This document shows positions 39,556 through 49,400 of a stretch of DNA of 64,000 bases, piece by piece; within the stretch, counting starts at the first letter, position 1; the number at the start of each line of letters is the position of its first letter. The stretch is taken from contig NW_020825294.1 of assembly GCF_003286085.1 (NCBI RefSeq), forward strand, positions 5,146,001 to 5,210,000, read 5' to 3'. The translations under genes were made by a program, and so were the position numbers. The notes beneath the pieces are model-generated. The model had not been told where the DNA came from, searched no databases, and was given only the letters and a program-made list of their open reading frames with translations. This stretch comes from Drosophila persimilis (Eukaryota > Arthropoda > Insecta > Diptera > Drosophilidae).

Positions 39556-41239
39556 CTAATGTATCTGAATGATGCCCGATTCCAGCAGCTTCATTATCTT
39601 ATCGGCGATTGCAGGATTCTGCAAGTGTCTGTAAAACAAATATCAATTAGGAAAAGCTACTCGTTAACAATTATGTGATAAATCGAAAACTTACTCTTTC
39701 ACAGCATTTGGATCGTTCTGCATCTGTTCGAGGATCATGCGCATGGCCGGGTCTTTGAGGATCTGCTGAATTTCGGGATCCGACATGGCATTCTTGAGCA
39801 CCTCTTGGGGATTGCGTTGAAAGTTCATCGAGCTCTGACGGTAGCCCTCGATGGCCTCGGCATTGTTAGGGTCGAGTTCCAGCGCCTTCTGGTAGGCAGC
39901 CGAAGCCTTAGAGGTCTGCTGCATGCCTTGTAGAATTTTTCCCTTGCGTATGTACCCCTTAATAAACTTCTCGTCCAGCTTGATGCAAGTCTCGCAATCC
40001 TTGAGACCCAGATCAAAGGCGGCCAGCTTCGTGTAGCAGGCAGCACGATTACTATACAGCTTAGGATCGTCGGGATTGCGCTTGATGGCCTCCGAGTAGT
40101 GCTTGACGGCATTGCTGTAGTCACCCTTCTTGAAGAAGTGATTGCCCTGCTCCTTCTCCTCCTCGGCCTTCTCAGGATTGATGTAGGCCTGACGCTCCTG
40201 CTCCTTGATTTTGGCCTCCATCTCGCTGAGCGACGTCTTGATCTCCGGCGTCCGATGTTCGGACATGGCCTTCTCAAAATAGATCTTGGCCTGCTTGTAG
40301 TTCTCAAGCTTGCGATAGGTGTTGCCGATGCGGGCAAACGATTTGGCAATCAATTTGAAATCGGATCGGTTTTCACGGCCCACCTCGATGCCTTTCTCGC
40401 ACTGCTTAATGCACTCCTCGTACTCCTTGCGCTCAAAGTACACCGCAGCAATGTTGTTGTAGAACGTGATGTCTGTGGGATCATGTTCGATGGCAGCATT
40501 GTAGTGCTTGAGAGCATCATCAAATTCCTTCTTCTTGTACGCCGCATTGCCCAGCTCCTTCTCCAGCTTGGCAAAGTACTTCTTTTTTTCATCCTCGCTC
40601 ATATCCTCCACCCTAGGCTCGGCTGGCTTTGCCGGCTCGGCAGTTCTACGTGGTGGCGAGGGGGCCCGGCGTGCTCGCGGCATCTGTGGATCAATGTCCA
40701 TTGGAATGTCGCCCTGCGACTGCATATAGCTAAGCACTGAGGCGGTGATCTCTTGACGGCCCTGCAGCAGAACTGCATTTGTGGGATCGTACTTGAGGCC
40801 TATGCGAGTGGAAGGAGGACGGGGGCGGTCGAGGGGAAGTCAAAGTGAGGTTATGTTGAGGCCAGACGAGATGATTCAACCACTTACCCTCGTTGAACGC
40901 CTCGAAGGCCTTCATGAAGTCATGCAGGCCAGCTGCGGCGGCACCCTTGCGCGAGTATCCCTTCGGCCAGGTGGGATTCAGGGCGATGGTTTGTTCGGCG
41001 TCCTTCAAAGCCTCAGCAAATTTCCCAGCCTTGGCATAGGCGGCCGACCGGTTACTGAACAGAACATGGTTTTGGCTGTCCAGGGCAATGGCTTCTGTGT
41101 AGGCTGCAACAGCCTCGTCAAATTTTTCGGCATTCAGGGCAGTGTTGCCCTTTTCCTTGAGTTCATTCACCTGCTAATGGCCCAAGGGCTGTAAAAAGGA
41201 TGTTCTCCTTTGTCCTGTTACTCCACCTACCTGTTCCAT
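39556..41239 (-). CDS. Hop: Hsp70/Hsp90 organising protein (STI1/STIP1)
   Basis: Cytosolic co-chaperone that bridges Hsp70 and Hsp90 through TPR domains and passes clients between them. CDS joins 41231-41239, 40888-41170, 39695-40799 and 39556-39628 (489 residues, the usual length). TPR1 is about residues 4-115 (ELKEKGNTALNAEKFDEAVA). TPR2A is about 175-290 (ELGNAAYKKKEFDDALKHY). TPR2B is about 309-425 (EKEQGNHFFKKGDYSNAVKH). A DP2 domain closes the protein (SDPEIQQILKDPAMRMILEQ). A basic Arg/Pro linker separates TPR1 from TPR2A. The first coding exon is only 9 bases (Met-Glu-Gln). The gene is divergent from U2af38, with a motif 1 box in its promoter. Confidence 0.97.
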
Positions 41240-41922
41240 TCTTTTCACCGCTGATGTAATGTTATTAATGCGCTTCTTTTTTTTTTAACTTGTTGGAACA
41301 CGCTGTTTCGTTTCGGCCGAAATTTCACGAAAATTCACAAAAAATGCCGACTTTTCTAGAAGCTATCCACCCTTCCTTTTTCCGAATATACCTTGAAAGC
41401 AAAATCAGTGTGACCGTCTGACCCTTGCCCTCAGAAATACCTCAGCAGTTTCAGTATCACTACGTTTTTTTTACTAAACTTTTTACTAAAACGTTTTTGT
41501 AGACGAGATCCAATAAAAGCAAGTATTTAAAATAAGACAGTCAAGTAAAAACTTGATTCATTAACGGCCTAAAACTATGTGGGCAGAACTAAGGGTTTTA
41601 GTTAGCCAGAATATTTCGACGGAATATCAGATACGAGAAATATGTATGATGGAACTTGAATTCGTCAGTATATTTACGGTATATTTCGAAAATGAGACGG
41701 TATATCTCGGTATATTTCTGACAGTAAGACCGTATATCTAGTTCAATTCGGTCACACTGCAGACGCTGTTTTTTTACGTGCGGCAGGCGAAAATTTGGAA
41801 AAACTGGCGAAAAAAAGTACACAAAAGGAGGAAAGAACTTAAATTGTCTCGCGTCAATCAACCATAGCTCGAATTGAAGCACACCAGTTTTCCAGAAGCA
41901 GTTTCGTTTCAGCTCCACTGTA
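41240..41922. promoter_or_regulatory. Divergent Hop / U2af38 promoter region
   Basis: 683 bases separate the two start codons. Motif 1 (CGGTCACACTG) is on the minus strand at 41406-41416 towards Hop and on the plus strand at 41749-41759 towards U2af38. Motif-6 copies (GTATATTT) cluster at about 41668-41735 just upstream of the plus-strand motif 1. The segment 41510-41745 also matches the dispersed repeat family of 28.1-30.1 kb and 51.1-51.6 kb. Confidence 0.75.
41510..41745 (+). repeat. Dispersed repeat copy upstream of U2af38
   Basis: Shares with 51400-51610 the blocks AACGGCCTAAAACTATGTGG, GGCAGAACTAAGGGTTTTAG and GGAACTTGAATTCGTC-like sequence, followed by an array of GTATATTT units. Its motif-6-bearing end abuts the U2af38 motif 1 site. 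Confidence 0.7.
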
Positions 41923-42852
41923 ATGGCGGAGTATTTGGCATCCATTTTTGGCACGGAAAAGGACAAGTAAGTCAGCATGGTTCCGCTTCTGCTGTACCTG
42001 GTGTTTTGACTAATTGACGCTTGCAATTGCAGAGTAAATTGCTCGTTCTACTTTAAAATTGGCGCCTGCCGTCATGGAGACCGATGCTCCCGCATACACA
42101 ACAAGCCGACATTTTCGCAAACAGTTCTCCTACAGAATCTGTACGTTAATCCGCAGAACTCGGCCAAATCGGCGGACGGGTCACATTTGGTGGCCAATGT
42201 ATCAGACGAGGAAATGCAGGAGCATTATGACAACTTCTTCGAAGACGTTTTCGTTGAATGCGAGGACAAGTACGGAGAGATCGAGGAGATGAATGTGTGT
42301 GACAATCTGGGCGACCATTTGGTAGGCAATGTCTACATCAAATTCCGGAACGAGGCCGATGCAGAAAAGGCGGCAAACGATTTGAATAATCGCTGGTTCG
42401 GTGGCCGTCCTGTCTACTCGGAATTGTCGCCGGTGACCGATTTCCGTGAAGCCTGCTGCAGACAGTACGAAATGGGAGAGTGCACACGTTCCGGATTCTG
42501 CAACTTTATGCATTTGAAGCCCATCTCGAGGGAACTGCGAAGGTATCTATATTCTCGGCGCCGGCGTGCCCGCTCCCGTTCCCGCTCGCCACGTTCTCGT
42601 CGCTCCCGCAGTCGGGGGTCACGTTCACCCCGCCGACGTCGTGATGGCAACGATGGAGTTGGCGGAGGCCACTACGAGCAGCGCGATAGAGCTGCCAATG
42701 AAGGACGAGGCATGGATCGTGGTGGAAACGATCGGGGTGGCAATGATCGAGGGGGCAACGACAGAGGCGGCAATGATCGAGGTCGCAAAGGCGGTGGCGG
42801 CGGTGGAGGTGGTGGAGGCGGCGGCGGCGGTGGTGGTGGTGGTCGTTATTAG
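41923..42852 (+). CDS. U2af38: Small subunit of the U2AF splicing factor
   Basis: Recognises the AG of the 3' splice site as a heterodimer with U2af50 in the nucleus. CDS joins 41923-41966 and 42033-42852 (287 residues). It starts MAEYLASIFGTEKDKVNC. The first CCCH zinc finger has Cys18, Cys27, Cys33 and His37 (C-X8-C-X5-C-X3-H). It is followed by the UHM-type RRM (HLVGNVYIKFRNEADAEKAA, WFGGRPVYSELSPVTDFREA) and a second CCCH finger (CRQYEMGECTRSGFCNFMH). An RS-type basic region and a long Gly-rich tail with repeated DRGGN units follow. The tail is longer than in the melanogaster protein as I remember it. A polyadenylation signal (AATAAA) is near 43075. Confidence 0.97.
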
Positions 42853-43204
42853 TCTTCTAGACTTTCTTCAGCATCATGTTGCAAACGGCAATGCAATGGA
42901 CAACGGGAAAACGGACATGAGTCGCCAATTCGTGTATTTTATTTCGACGTTCAGTTTCCTTCTGATTGTTTTTTATTTAGAAGAAAGGGGTCTTCACCAC
43001 CTATGTACAAACCCCCTGCTAAATACTTTATCGAGCGCCCATTAGGATTGTAATTACTATACACACATTCGTAATAATAAAAATTGAGTAAATACTATAT
43101 ACAAAAACCAAACAAATGCACCATCTGGTGTGTATTCCGTTTCTCTTACTGCACTGTATGTACTTAATCGTATGCAAAATTTTGGACTATATAGAATTTT
43201 TAAC
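42853..43204. other. Convergent 3' region of U2af38 and the PET117-like gene
   Basis: About 350 bases between two convergent stop codons. It holds the 3' UTRs and polyadenylation signals of both genes. No coding sequence seen. Confidence 0.6.
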
Positions 43205-43625
43205 TCAATCTGTGGGCTGGCTGGGTGGCGCTTCCTGAGCGGCGGGATGAGCTTTAAGATTTGATGCAGGACTCTTGGGCTGTTTCTCCACCTGCGCCGG
43301 CTGCGATTCTGCCGGAGACGACTGTGCCTGCGGCTCTGGTGACGCCGAAGAAGCCTCCAGTGCCTTCAGTTGCTTTGTCATATCAATTTGTTGCTGCAGC
43401 GTATATCTGTTTTCATGTTTACGCCTCTGCTGCTGCTCCACATCGCGTATAACACCCTCGTGAAGTTTGAGACTGGAACGGAATGCAATCATTGGTTATC
43501 TTATAAGTTCATTCATGAATTTGGTCCACTTACCGGTCTTCGGATTGTTTATAATGCACATAACCTATTATGGCGCTGGAAACGGTCACCGCCACGCCCA
43601 GGGTAACCCTTGAGGTCAGCGACAT
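43205..43625 (-). CDS. Pet117: PET117-like cytochrome c oxidase assembly factor
   Basis: CDS joins 43534-43625 and 43205-43472 (119 residues). It opens with MSLTSRVTLGVAVTVSSA, a single hydrophobic segment like that of PET117. It then has the conserved core KQSEDR-LKLHEGVIRDVEQQQ...ENRYTLQQQIDMTKQLKALE, which matches the vertebrate PET117 pattern (GVIRDIE...KKENIR...QIILTEQLE). PET117 acts with PET191/Pet100-type factors in complex IV assembly at the mitochondrial inner membrane; that is family knowledge. The usual protein is about 80 residues; here an Ala/Pro/Gln/Ser-rich tail of about 40 residues is added. A motif 1 box lies at 43749-43759 on the minus strand, about 125 bases upstream of the ATG. 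Confidence 0.82.
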
Positions 43626-43748
43626 TTTTACAATTATTTTTCTTGTAAAGCCCACAATTCTAATTTTGTTTGTTTGTTAAAAGTTTGAACAGATTGAATT
43701 GAACAGTTTATAGAGTAATTACGACATGACTGAAAGTAAAATACCAGC

Positions 43749-43759
43749 CAGTGTGACCG
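43749..43759 (-). promoter_or_regulatory. Ohler motif 1 box for the PET117-like gene
   Basis: CAGTGTGACCG on the plus strand is the reverse of CGGTCACACTG, the M1BP-bound core promoter motif. It is about 125 bases upstream of the PET117-like start codon and correctly oriented. Confidence 0.65.
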
Positions 43760-44069
43760 TACACGTTAACACGTACACCGTTCTAGTCTAAGAGGACCTA
43801 TGAAGTACCAGAGTAACCGTAACAAACTATTTCCCGGTCCTGTGGACCTCACCTCCCATGTGTACGATATTCTTAAATTTATCCACGTTACAGATGCGGA
43901 AAAATTTACCGACACACGGGCGTGGTAGGAATGGGAACTAATGATGGGCGGACTATCCGAATCTTCAAGATTTTCTTCACAAATAGAATCATATTGTTTG
44001 CCTATATAGAGATGTAGATCGAGTAAATGTGAGCTTAGGGCTAATGTCCCTGTCCAGGACAGTCCCTTC

Positions 44070-45082
44070 TTAGGAGTTCTTCTGTGGAACCTTCACAATG
44101 ACGCTCTTGACCTCCGTGTAGTTGGAGAGTGCATACTCCCCGTTCTCGTCCGAAGGAAGCCTGGCCAGCCAGGGCATTGTAGTGCCGGCACGCAGGCAAC
44201 CGACAATTTAGTTGGCATAGTCCAGATCCTTGGTGAAGAGAGCGGCGGCAAGGACGTACTTCGAGTTCGATGACCCCGCTCGATGAATCAGCTGCTGGAC
44301 GGGCCCGAATATCTTCTCGCGGGCAATGGGCATGTTGTCTCGGACATCGGCGAACACCGTTGGCTGGACAAAGTAGCCGGGAAGGCCTTCGAGACGGCTA
44401 CCGCCGGCCACCACGCCGGCCCTGCTGGATCATGCCAAGGATCTTATCCATCTGCTCCTGGTTGATCTGGGGATCCTGCTCGGTGTTCAGATCTAAGGGT
44501 TGCCCACGGTCCTCTTCTTGGCACGCCCTGCACTGCGCTCCACGAACTCGTCGTAGATCTTATCCTCCACAAAGGTGCGAGAGCCGGCACAGCAGCACTG
44601 GCCCATGTTGAAGAAGAGGCCGAATTGGGCCGTCTCTACGAATAGAGTCAGAAAGGATAATGTTGGGGGACTTTCCGCCCAACTCCAGGGTCACGCGCTT
44701 CAGGTTCGTGTGGCCGGATGCCAGTTGGATGAGCTTGGCTAGGGCAGCGCCGGCCACATTGACTGCTCAGCTGGCTTTAGGAAGATGGTGTTGCCGGTAG
44801 CCAGTGTGGGTCCCAGCTTCCAGGCCTTCATCAGAATGGGGAAGTTCCAGCGAGTGATCAGTCGGCAAAATAGCGCAGATTCTTGATGGCCGTTGGGAGA
44901 TCTATATCCAGCGTTGGTCTTCTCTGTGGTCGGATTGTTGTTCCGGGGTGGTCTGGGGGCTGAGGCAGCGCGAAATACTGCGACAAAGGGCGCCACGGGA
45001 AAATATCCCCCACAAATCCAATTGAGATGGCAGTGCTTCGATAAGTCGCGACAGCTGCTCGCTGGTGGTGGCAGTTTCTCAA
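44070..45082 (-). pseudogene. Aldehyde dehydrogenase (Aldh-type) pseudogene
   Basis: Read on the minus strand, ALDH1/2-family blocks appear in order but in different frames. They are: [35 protein letters not shown] with [29 protein letters not shown] with [10 protein letters not shown]; the catalytic-Cys region [15 protein letters not shown]; a [13 protein letters not shown] block; [29 protein letters not shown]; and a C-terminal YTEVKSVIVKVPQKNS ending at TAA (44070-44072). Frameshifts, in-frame stops and deletions (for example between the PAEQS and LIQLASG blocks) rule out a functional enzyme. The N-terminal part is missing or unrecognisable. No intron was noticed between blocks, so a retrocopy is possible. 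The source gene is probably the mitochondrial Aldh elsewhere in the genome. Confidence 0.9.
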
Positions 45083-45157
45083 TATCGATTGTGCTATTGA
45101 TTAAAAAGGAATACCGATGGTTTCATATCGATGGTTTTATATCGATGAGTATCGATA
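45083..45157. promoter_or_regulatory. Cluster of DRE / BEAF-type TATCGAT sites
   Basis: Four TATCGAT or ATCGAT cores occur within 75 bases (45083-45089, 45126-45132, 45139-45146, 45150-45157). The last is a perfect TATCGATA. DREF and BEAF-32 both recognise such CGATA clusters. It lies at the broken 5' end of the ALDH pseudogene. A promoter or boundary role is inferred. Confidence 0.5.
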
Positions 45158-46282
45158 TTTACCGCAAACCATCCATCGAATTAGCCCGCGCACTTTGAAC
45201 TATTCAAACTAGAAATGGCACTGCCTTGGCTATTTTTCTTATCTCTGGCTTTGACGCAATGACTAAAATATTATCTAAATATTGTATGTTATCGTGTTGG
45301 CTGATTTCTAACGCTGATATAGCTGCATGATGCTCCTCAGTTTGTTTGTCTGCTGTGGAAATAAGCTGATGAGCTGCCATAGTATGTGTCTCTACTGGTT
45401 GCGATTCATTCAGATTATTGGCCATTAACAAATGTGGCTGTCCCCATACAGTAACGCATAAGGAAGGGAAAGGAAGGGCCCAAACCCCTGGAATAGGCAC
45501 GCAGCTCCCCAATTCTGGACATGCGCACGACCAACAAAAGAAAAGGGAATAATGAAACCAAAACCAAAACCGAAACCAAAACCGAAACAGAAGCAACAGC
45601 ACAAGTACAACCACACAGTACAAAAGCCAATGCGGCGTATGAGTAACATTTAGCCAGGTCCACAGTGCGACTCCAGTTTTCCACACGTTCAGTTTTCAGT
45701 AGTGCCGCTGACACGAAGAGGAGAACACCACTAGGCACCAGGGGGATAAAGAAAGTCCCAGATACAAGAACAAACAAAACAACAAAGGAAAAAACAAGAG
45801 AAATATTTTACGTGCGTGCGATTTTGGCGTGCGCTGGTTTTTTGTGATTTGTTTAAAGAAGAAATCAAAATTGTTCTTAACGGGCATAAAAAACCATTAA
45901 GTTATTAACATATGTACACCATAAACACTTCGAAAGCCACAGGGAACTTCAATTTGTGCAATTCTTGTGTGTTGTTTGTGTTTCAAGACCCATAGTTTCT
46001 TGTCTTTTGTGGCTTTAAATATTTATGTCAGTGACGCAAATATTGATTTAAATTTGTGCGCGCTTTGGGCTGGCCTAACGTCTGAAGAGGTCTGACGAGA
46101 GGGAGGTGTTACAGAGAGGTGTTTCGGCACGAACTTGTAACTTACCTTTAACCTCAAAGCCCCCCACTTTCGTAGCCTCTTTTTACGTTCTTTTTATTTA
46201 TTCACAAGGAGCTGCAAACTGAAGTTTCCCCCCTTTTGTTTCGGCTCTCGTTTATAGTTGTTCAAATCTACGTATAGACAGG
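45158..46282. other. Spacer upstream of the first AIG1-like exon
   Basis: About 1.1 kb. It includes a minus-strand open frame at 45204-45686 with a repeated AAACCRAAACC tract inside it. Beyond that, the sequence leads up to the first exon of the AIG1-like gene and presumably contains its promoter. No confident gene. Confidence 0.5.
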
Positions 46283-46480
46283 ATGACCAAAGTGGAGCTA
46301 TACAAGTCGCGTTTATTTGTGACAATCATTCATCTGTGTGCCCTGGGTCAGTTCGCCTATGGCCTCTATTATAGCCATTTCGAGATACAGCGCAGCTACA
46401 AGCTCAAGACTACAGCGAGTCGTCGCCTGGTACCGGATTCACTGCCCCAGAAGGTTAAATTTCTGTCCTACTGGTCCCTG
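46283..46480 (+). CDS. CG3625: AIG1-like alternative first exon A
   Basis: Sixty-six codons from MTKVELYKSRLFVTIIHLC to KVKFLSYWSL, then GTGAGT. The FAYGLYYSHFEI segment resembles the other two first exons. Where B and C have LTF, this one has LSY, so the family's catalytic Thr is Ser62. Confidence 0.8.
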
Positions 46481-49400
46481 GTGAGTCGATTTATGGATCA
46501 TTTATATACCCCCTGCCGTGCCCCTGCCCCTGCCCATACTGGACCTGGATATATGTATCATGACCAGTAAAAATGCGACGGAAATGCGGCCAGCTTTTGG
46601 TTATTTCAAGTGTGCTGTGCAGAAAAAATGATTATTATTATTCCTGTATCTGCTGGTGCTCTCTCGGTATTCCCCATTTATGTCTGCCATATGTTTATTT
46701 GTTTGTCTGCTCATTGAGGTTGTTCAAGTTGTATTCTCCCACTCCCACTCCCACTCGCCCTCTTCTTTTCTTTATTTATTAATTCTACATACTTTTTGCC
46801 CATATCTGTGGCGCTATGGAGCGATACGAAAATCGGTGCATTCCTCATTTCCATTGCACTTTTCGTTGTGTTGTTGTCGTTGCAGAATCTTCTGAGAACT
46901 CATTCCATTTCTTCTCTTCCCACAATATTTATTTGCTCAGATGTTCGCCGACCGGACCAACCAAAAATGTATGGTACTGACGAATGCCAGATTATCTTAT
47001 TGGCGCGAATGTTCGTTTGGGGGATGGGTGGGCAATGGTATGGTTATGGTACGAGTGCGGTATTGTCTGGGTTGGTTGGCAGGCGTCAAAACTCATTTAC
47101 ATATCGTTAAAATTGCTTAGAAAATCGATCGGCTATTGAATATTTCTCACATCCACTTAGCAACCAATGAAATGTTTGAGGGGCTGCTGTCATCAGGGAA
47201 AGGCAATTATTTAGCATTTATTCGAAAATGATATGGAGCCACACGTTTTGGCTATGAATTTTCCTTGCGGTTTTATCCAGGAAAGTTTTTAAGTTTTAGT
47301 TTATTATTGAACAACCTTGCCTGCCCTTGATTAATCCCCCTCCCCGCCCACCTTCTTTCCGCCCTCTTTCAACGCTTTGATCTTGTGAGCATAAAGTGCT
47401 CCATATCTATAGATCTGCACTCGTTTTTCATTTATTCTTTAGCAAATTGCTTTTATGTAGTCCCACGAGCAATATTTCGATACCATTTACCATCCGGTTC
47501 TAAACTTTTTAGCTGCTACTATTTTTTGTTCTTCTTTTTTTTGGGAATTTCAATGGCTTCCGTCAAGCGCCTCCGTGTATGCCGGGACGGACGGAGGGAT
47601 AATTGTGTATATCAGCGCAATCAAAATAAAAAAATAAACTTCAACTATTTTCTGGCCAATAATTGCATTGTTGGAGCAAAGCAAAATATATCAAGAGGAA
47701 GATACAAAAAAAAAAAACAAAACATATGTTTACAGATATAGAATATAGAAACTTATATATACATACATGTATGGAACATACAATGTACAGATACATATGT
47801 ATGTTTGTTGATTGGTGAGTCGTTTTGTTGATTTCCAACGATTTATTAGTCTGATATTTATAAAGCGAATTTATGGAATCCGGGAGTGTGATCTGAGGCT
47901 CTGAAAAGTCGACTAATTTGTTCTGTTTTCGAATAAATATCTAATACCATACATGCTTTCTACAACCTTAAAATATGGAATACTTAAGATTCAAGATCTT
48001 GCAATCGACTTCTGGGAGTTTGAAGATATATTTTAGGAATTTATTACTTCTTCTTTACTCCTAATCTATGATATGTTTCAAAGAATCTAAACCTTTCTCT
48101 AGGAAATCTTTGGTAAAAAGTGGCTTTAAGTCAGTTCCCAACCCTTTCTCACAATGAAATCTACATGGATTCACGGATTATTCTTCGCAATAATCTATAA
48201 TCTTTCTTTGACATTTACCATTTACAAAACCCCTTAAAATATGGAGTATACCCTACTTTTGAATACTCTATGACAATCGATTTTGTTTAGCTGTGCCTGT
48301 CCCATTGGTCTAGTTTATTTGCTCTCGCTGAAAGGTTTCGATCTTGATTGTTATCTATATTTATGTAGCATTCAGTCTGGAATGGGGGAATGTTCTCGTG
48401 ATATCCAAACAAACGCAACGCCCCCAAATACAGAGGGAACAAATTTCAGAACAATCACAAACAAAATTCAGTTGAAGATTCATTCGTATGGCATCATGTG
48501 GTGGTCGGTGCCGTTGCCCATTGTGGGCCTGATCTTGATCACTGGCCAAGTTGCGACAGCCACAAAGTGGTATAGCGGTGGTGCAGACTTCAATAGTCCT
48601 TCCGCCTGGGTGGATGACTATATGCCCTGTCCGGAAGACTTGGTGGTGTTTCCCAAGTATTTTCCTGCTGTTCTTCCACTGCCTGAGGAAATCTCCATTG
48701 ACGGCATAGTGTTCCCCAGGGATGGGGCCATACTGATTGCTGAGGAGTCTACCATAACCTTTGGCGCTCCAAGGAATACCAAGTGTGACAGCGATGAAAA
48801 AACAGCCCATCTGAAGCCGCCAAAATCAAGTAAATGGTTTGATCCACACACCTGGAAATGGGCGGACATATCGAAGAGTGTATCATCCCCCGTGCCGGAG
48901 TTGGAGCGGGTGCCCTGCGACGATGAGCAGGTCATTGTCAAGGGTCATGCGCCACTCGCCTTCGATCTGGAGAATGTGCAGCACCTCCGGTTGGGGCAAT
49001 TGATTCTAGCCGGCTCCTCCATCTCCAAGTTCTATTTGGAGCAGCTCTTAGCCCGAGATCTGGGAAGGTTCCTCTTCCACAACGCTCTGGATGTCCAAGT
49101 GGAGTATTACCGCGGAGAGTTGTGTGGCTGCCACAAGGACTTTGATCGGCTCATTGAGCCTGTCTGCCACAATGTCCAGGAGCAGTGCGAAGCACCTCAT
49201 TGCCTCTCGCCAGTTCGTCCCTTTGGTTCCTGTTGCCTGATCTGCGGTGCTGTCCTTACGATGCCGCGGCAGCACTGCTCCGAGGAGGATCGAAAGACCC
49301 TGCAAAACCAACTCAATTCAATGATCACCAAGCAGGATCTGGCGGCTGAGATTCAACTCCATGTGGATTATGTGAGCTCTGAGCAGTATGGCAGTTTCCT

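Noticed and set aside
40099..40740. Plus-strand Leu-rich frame of 213 codons
   Set aside because: Antisense of the Hop TPR exon.
42559..42650. Arg/Glu-rich minus-strand frame opposite the U2af38 RS region
   Set aside because: Antisense of the RS-type region; the plus-strand protein is unmistakable.
48283..48495. Extension of Amnionless upstream of 48496
   Set aside because: The frame is open, but the codons give no signal peptide at the N-terminus and look like 5' UTR. Starting at 48496 places a signal peptide exactly before the family's conserved N-terminal domain.
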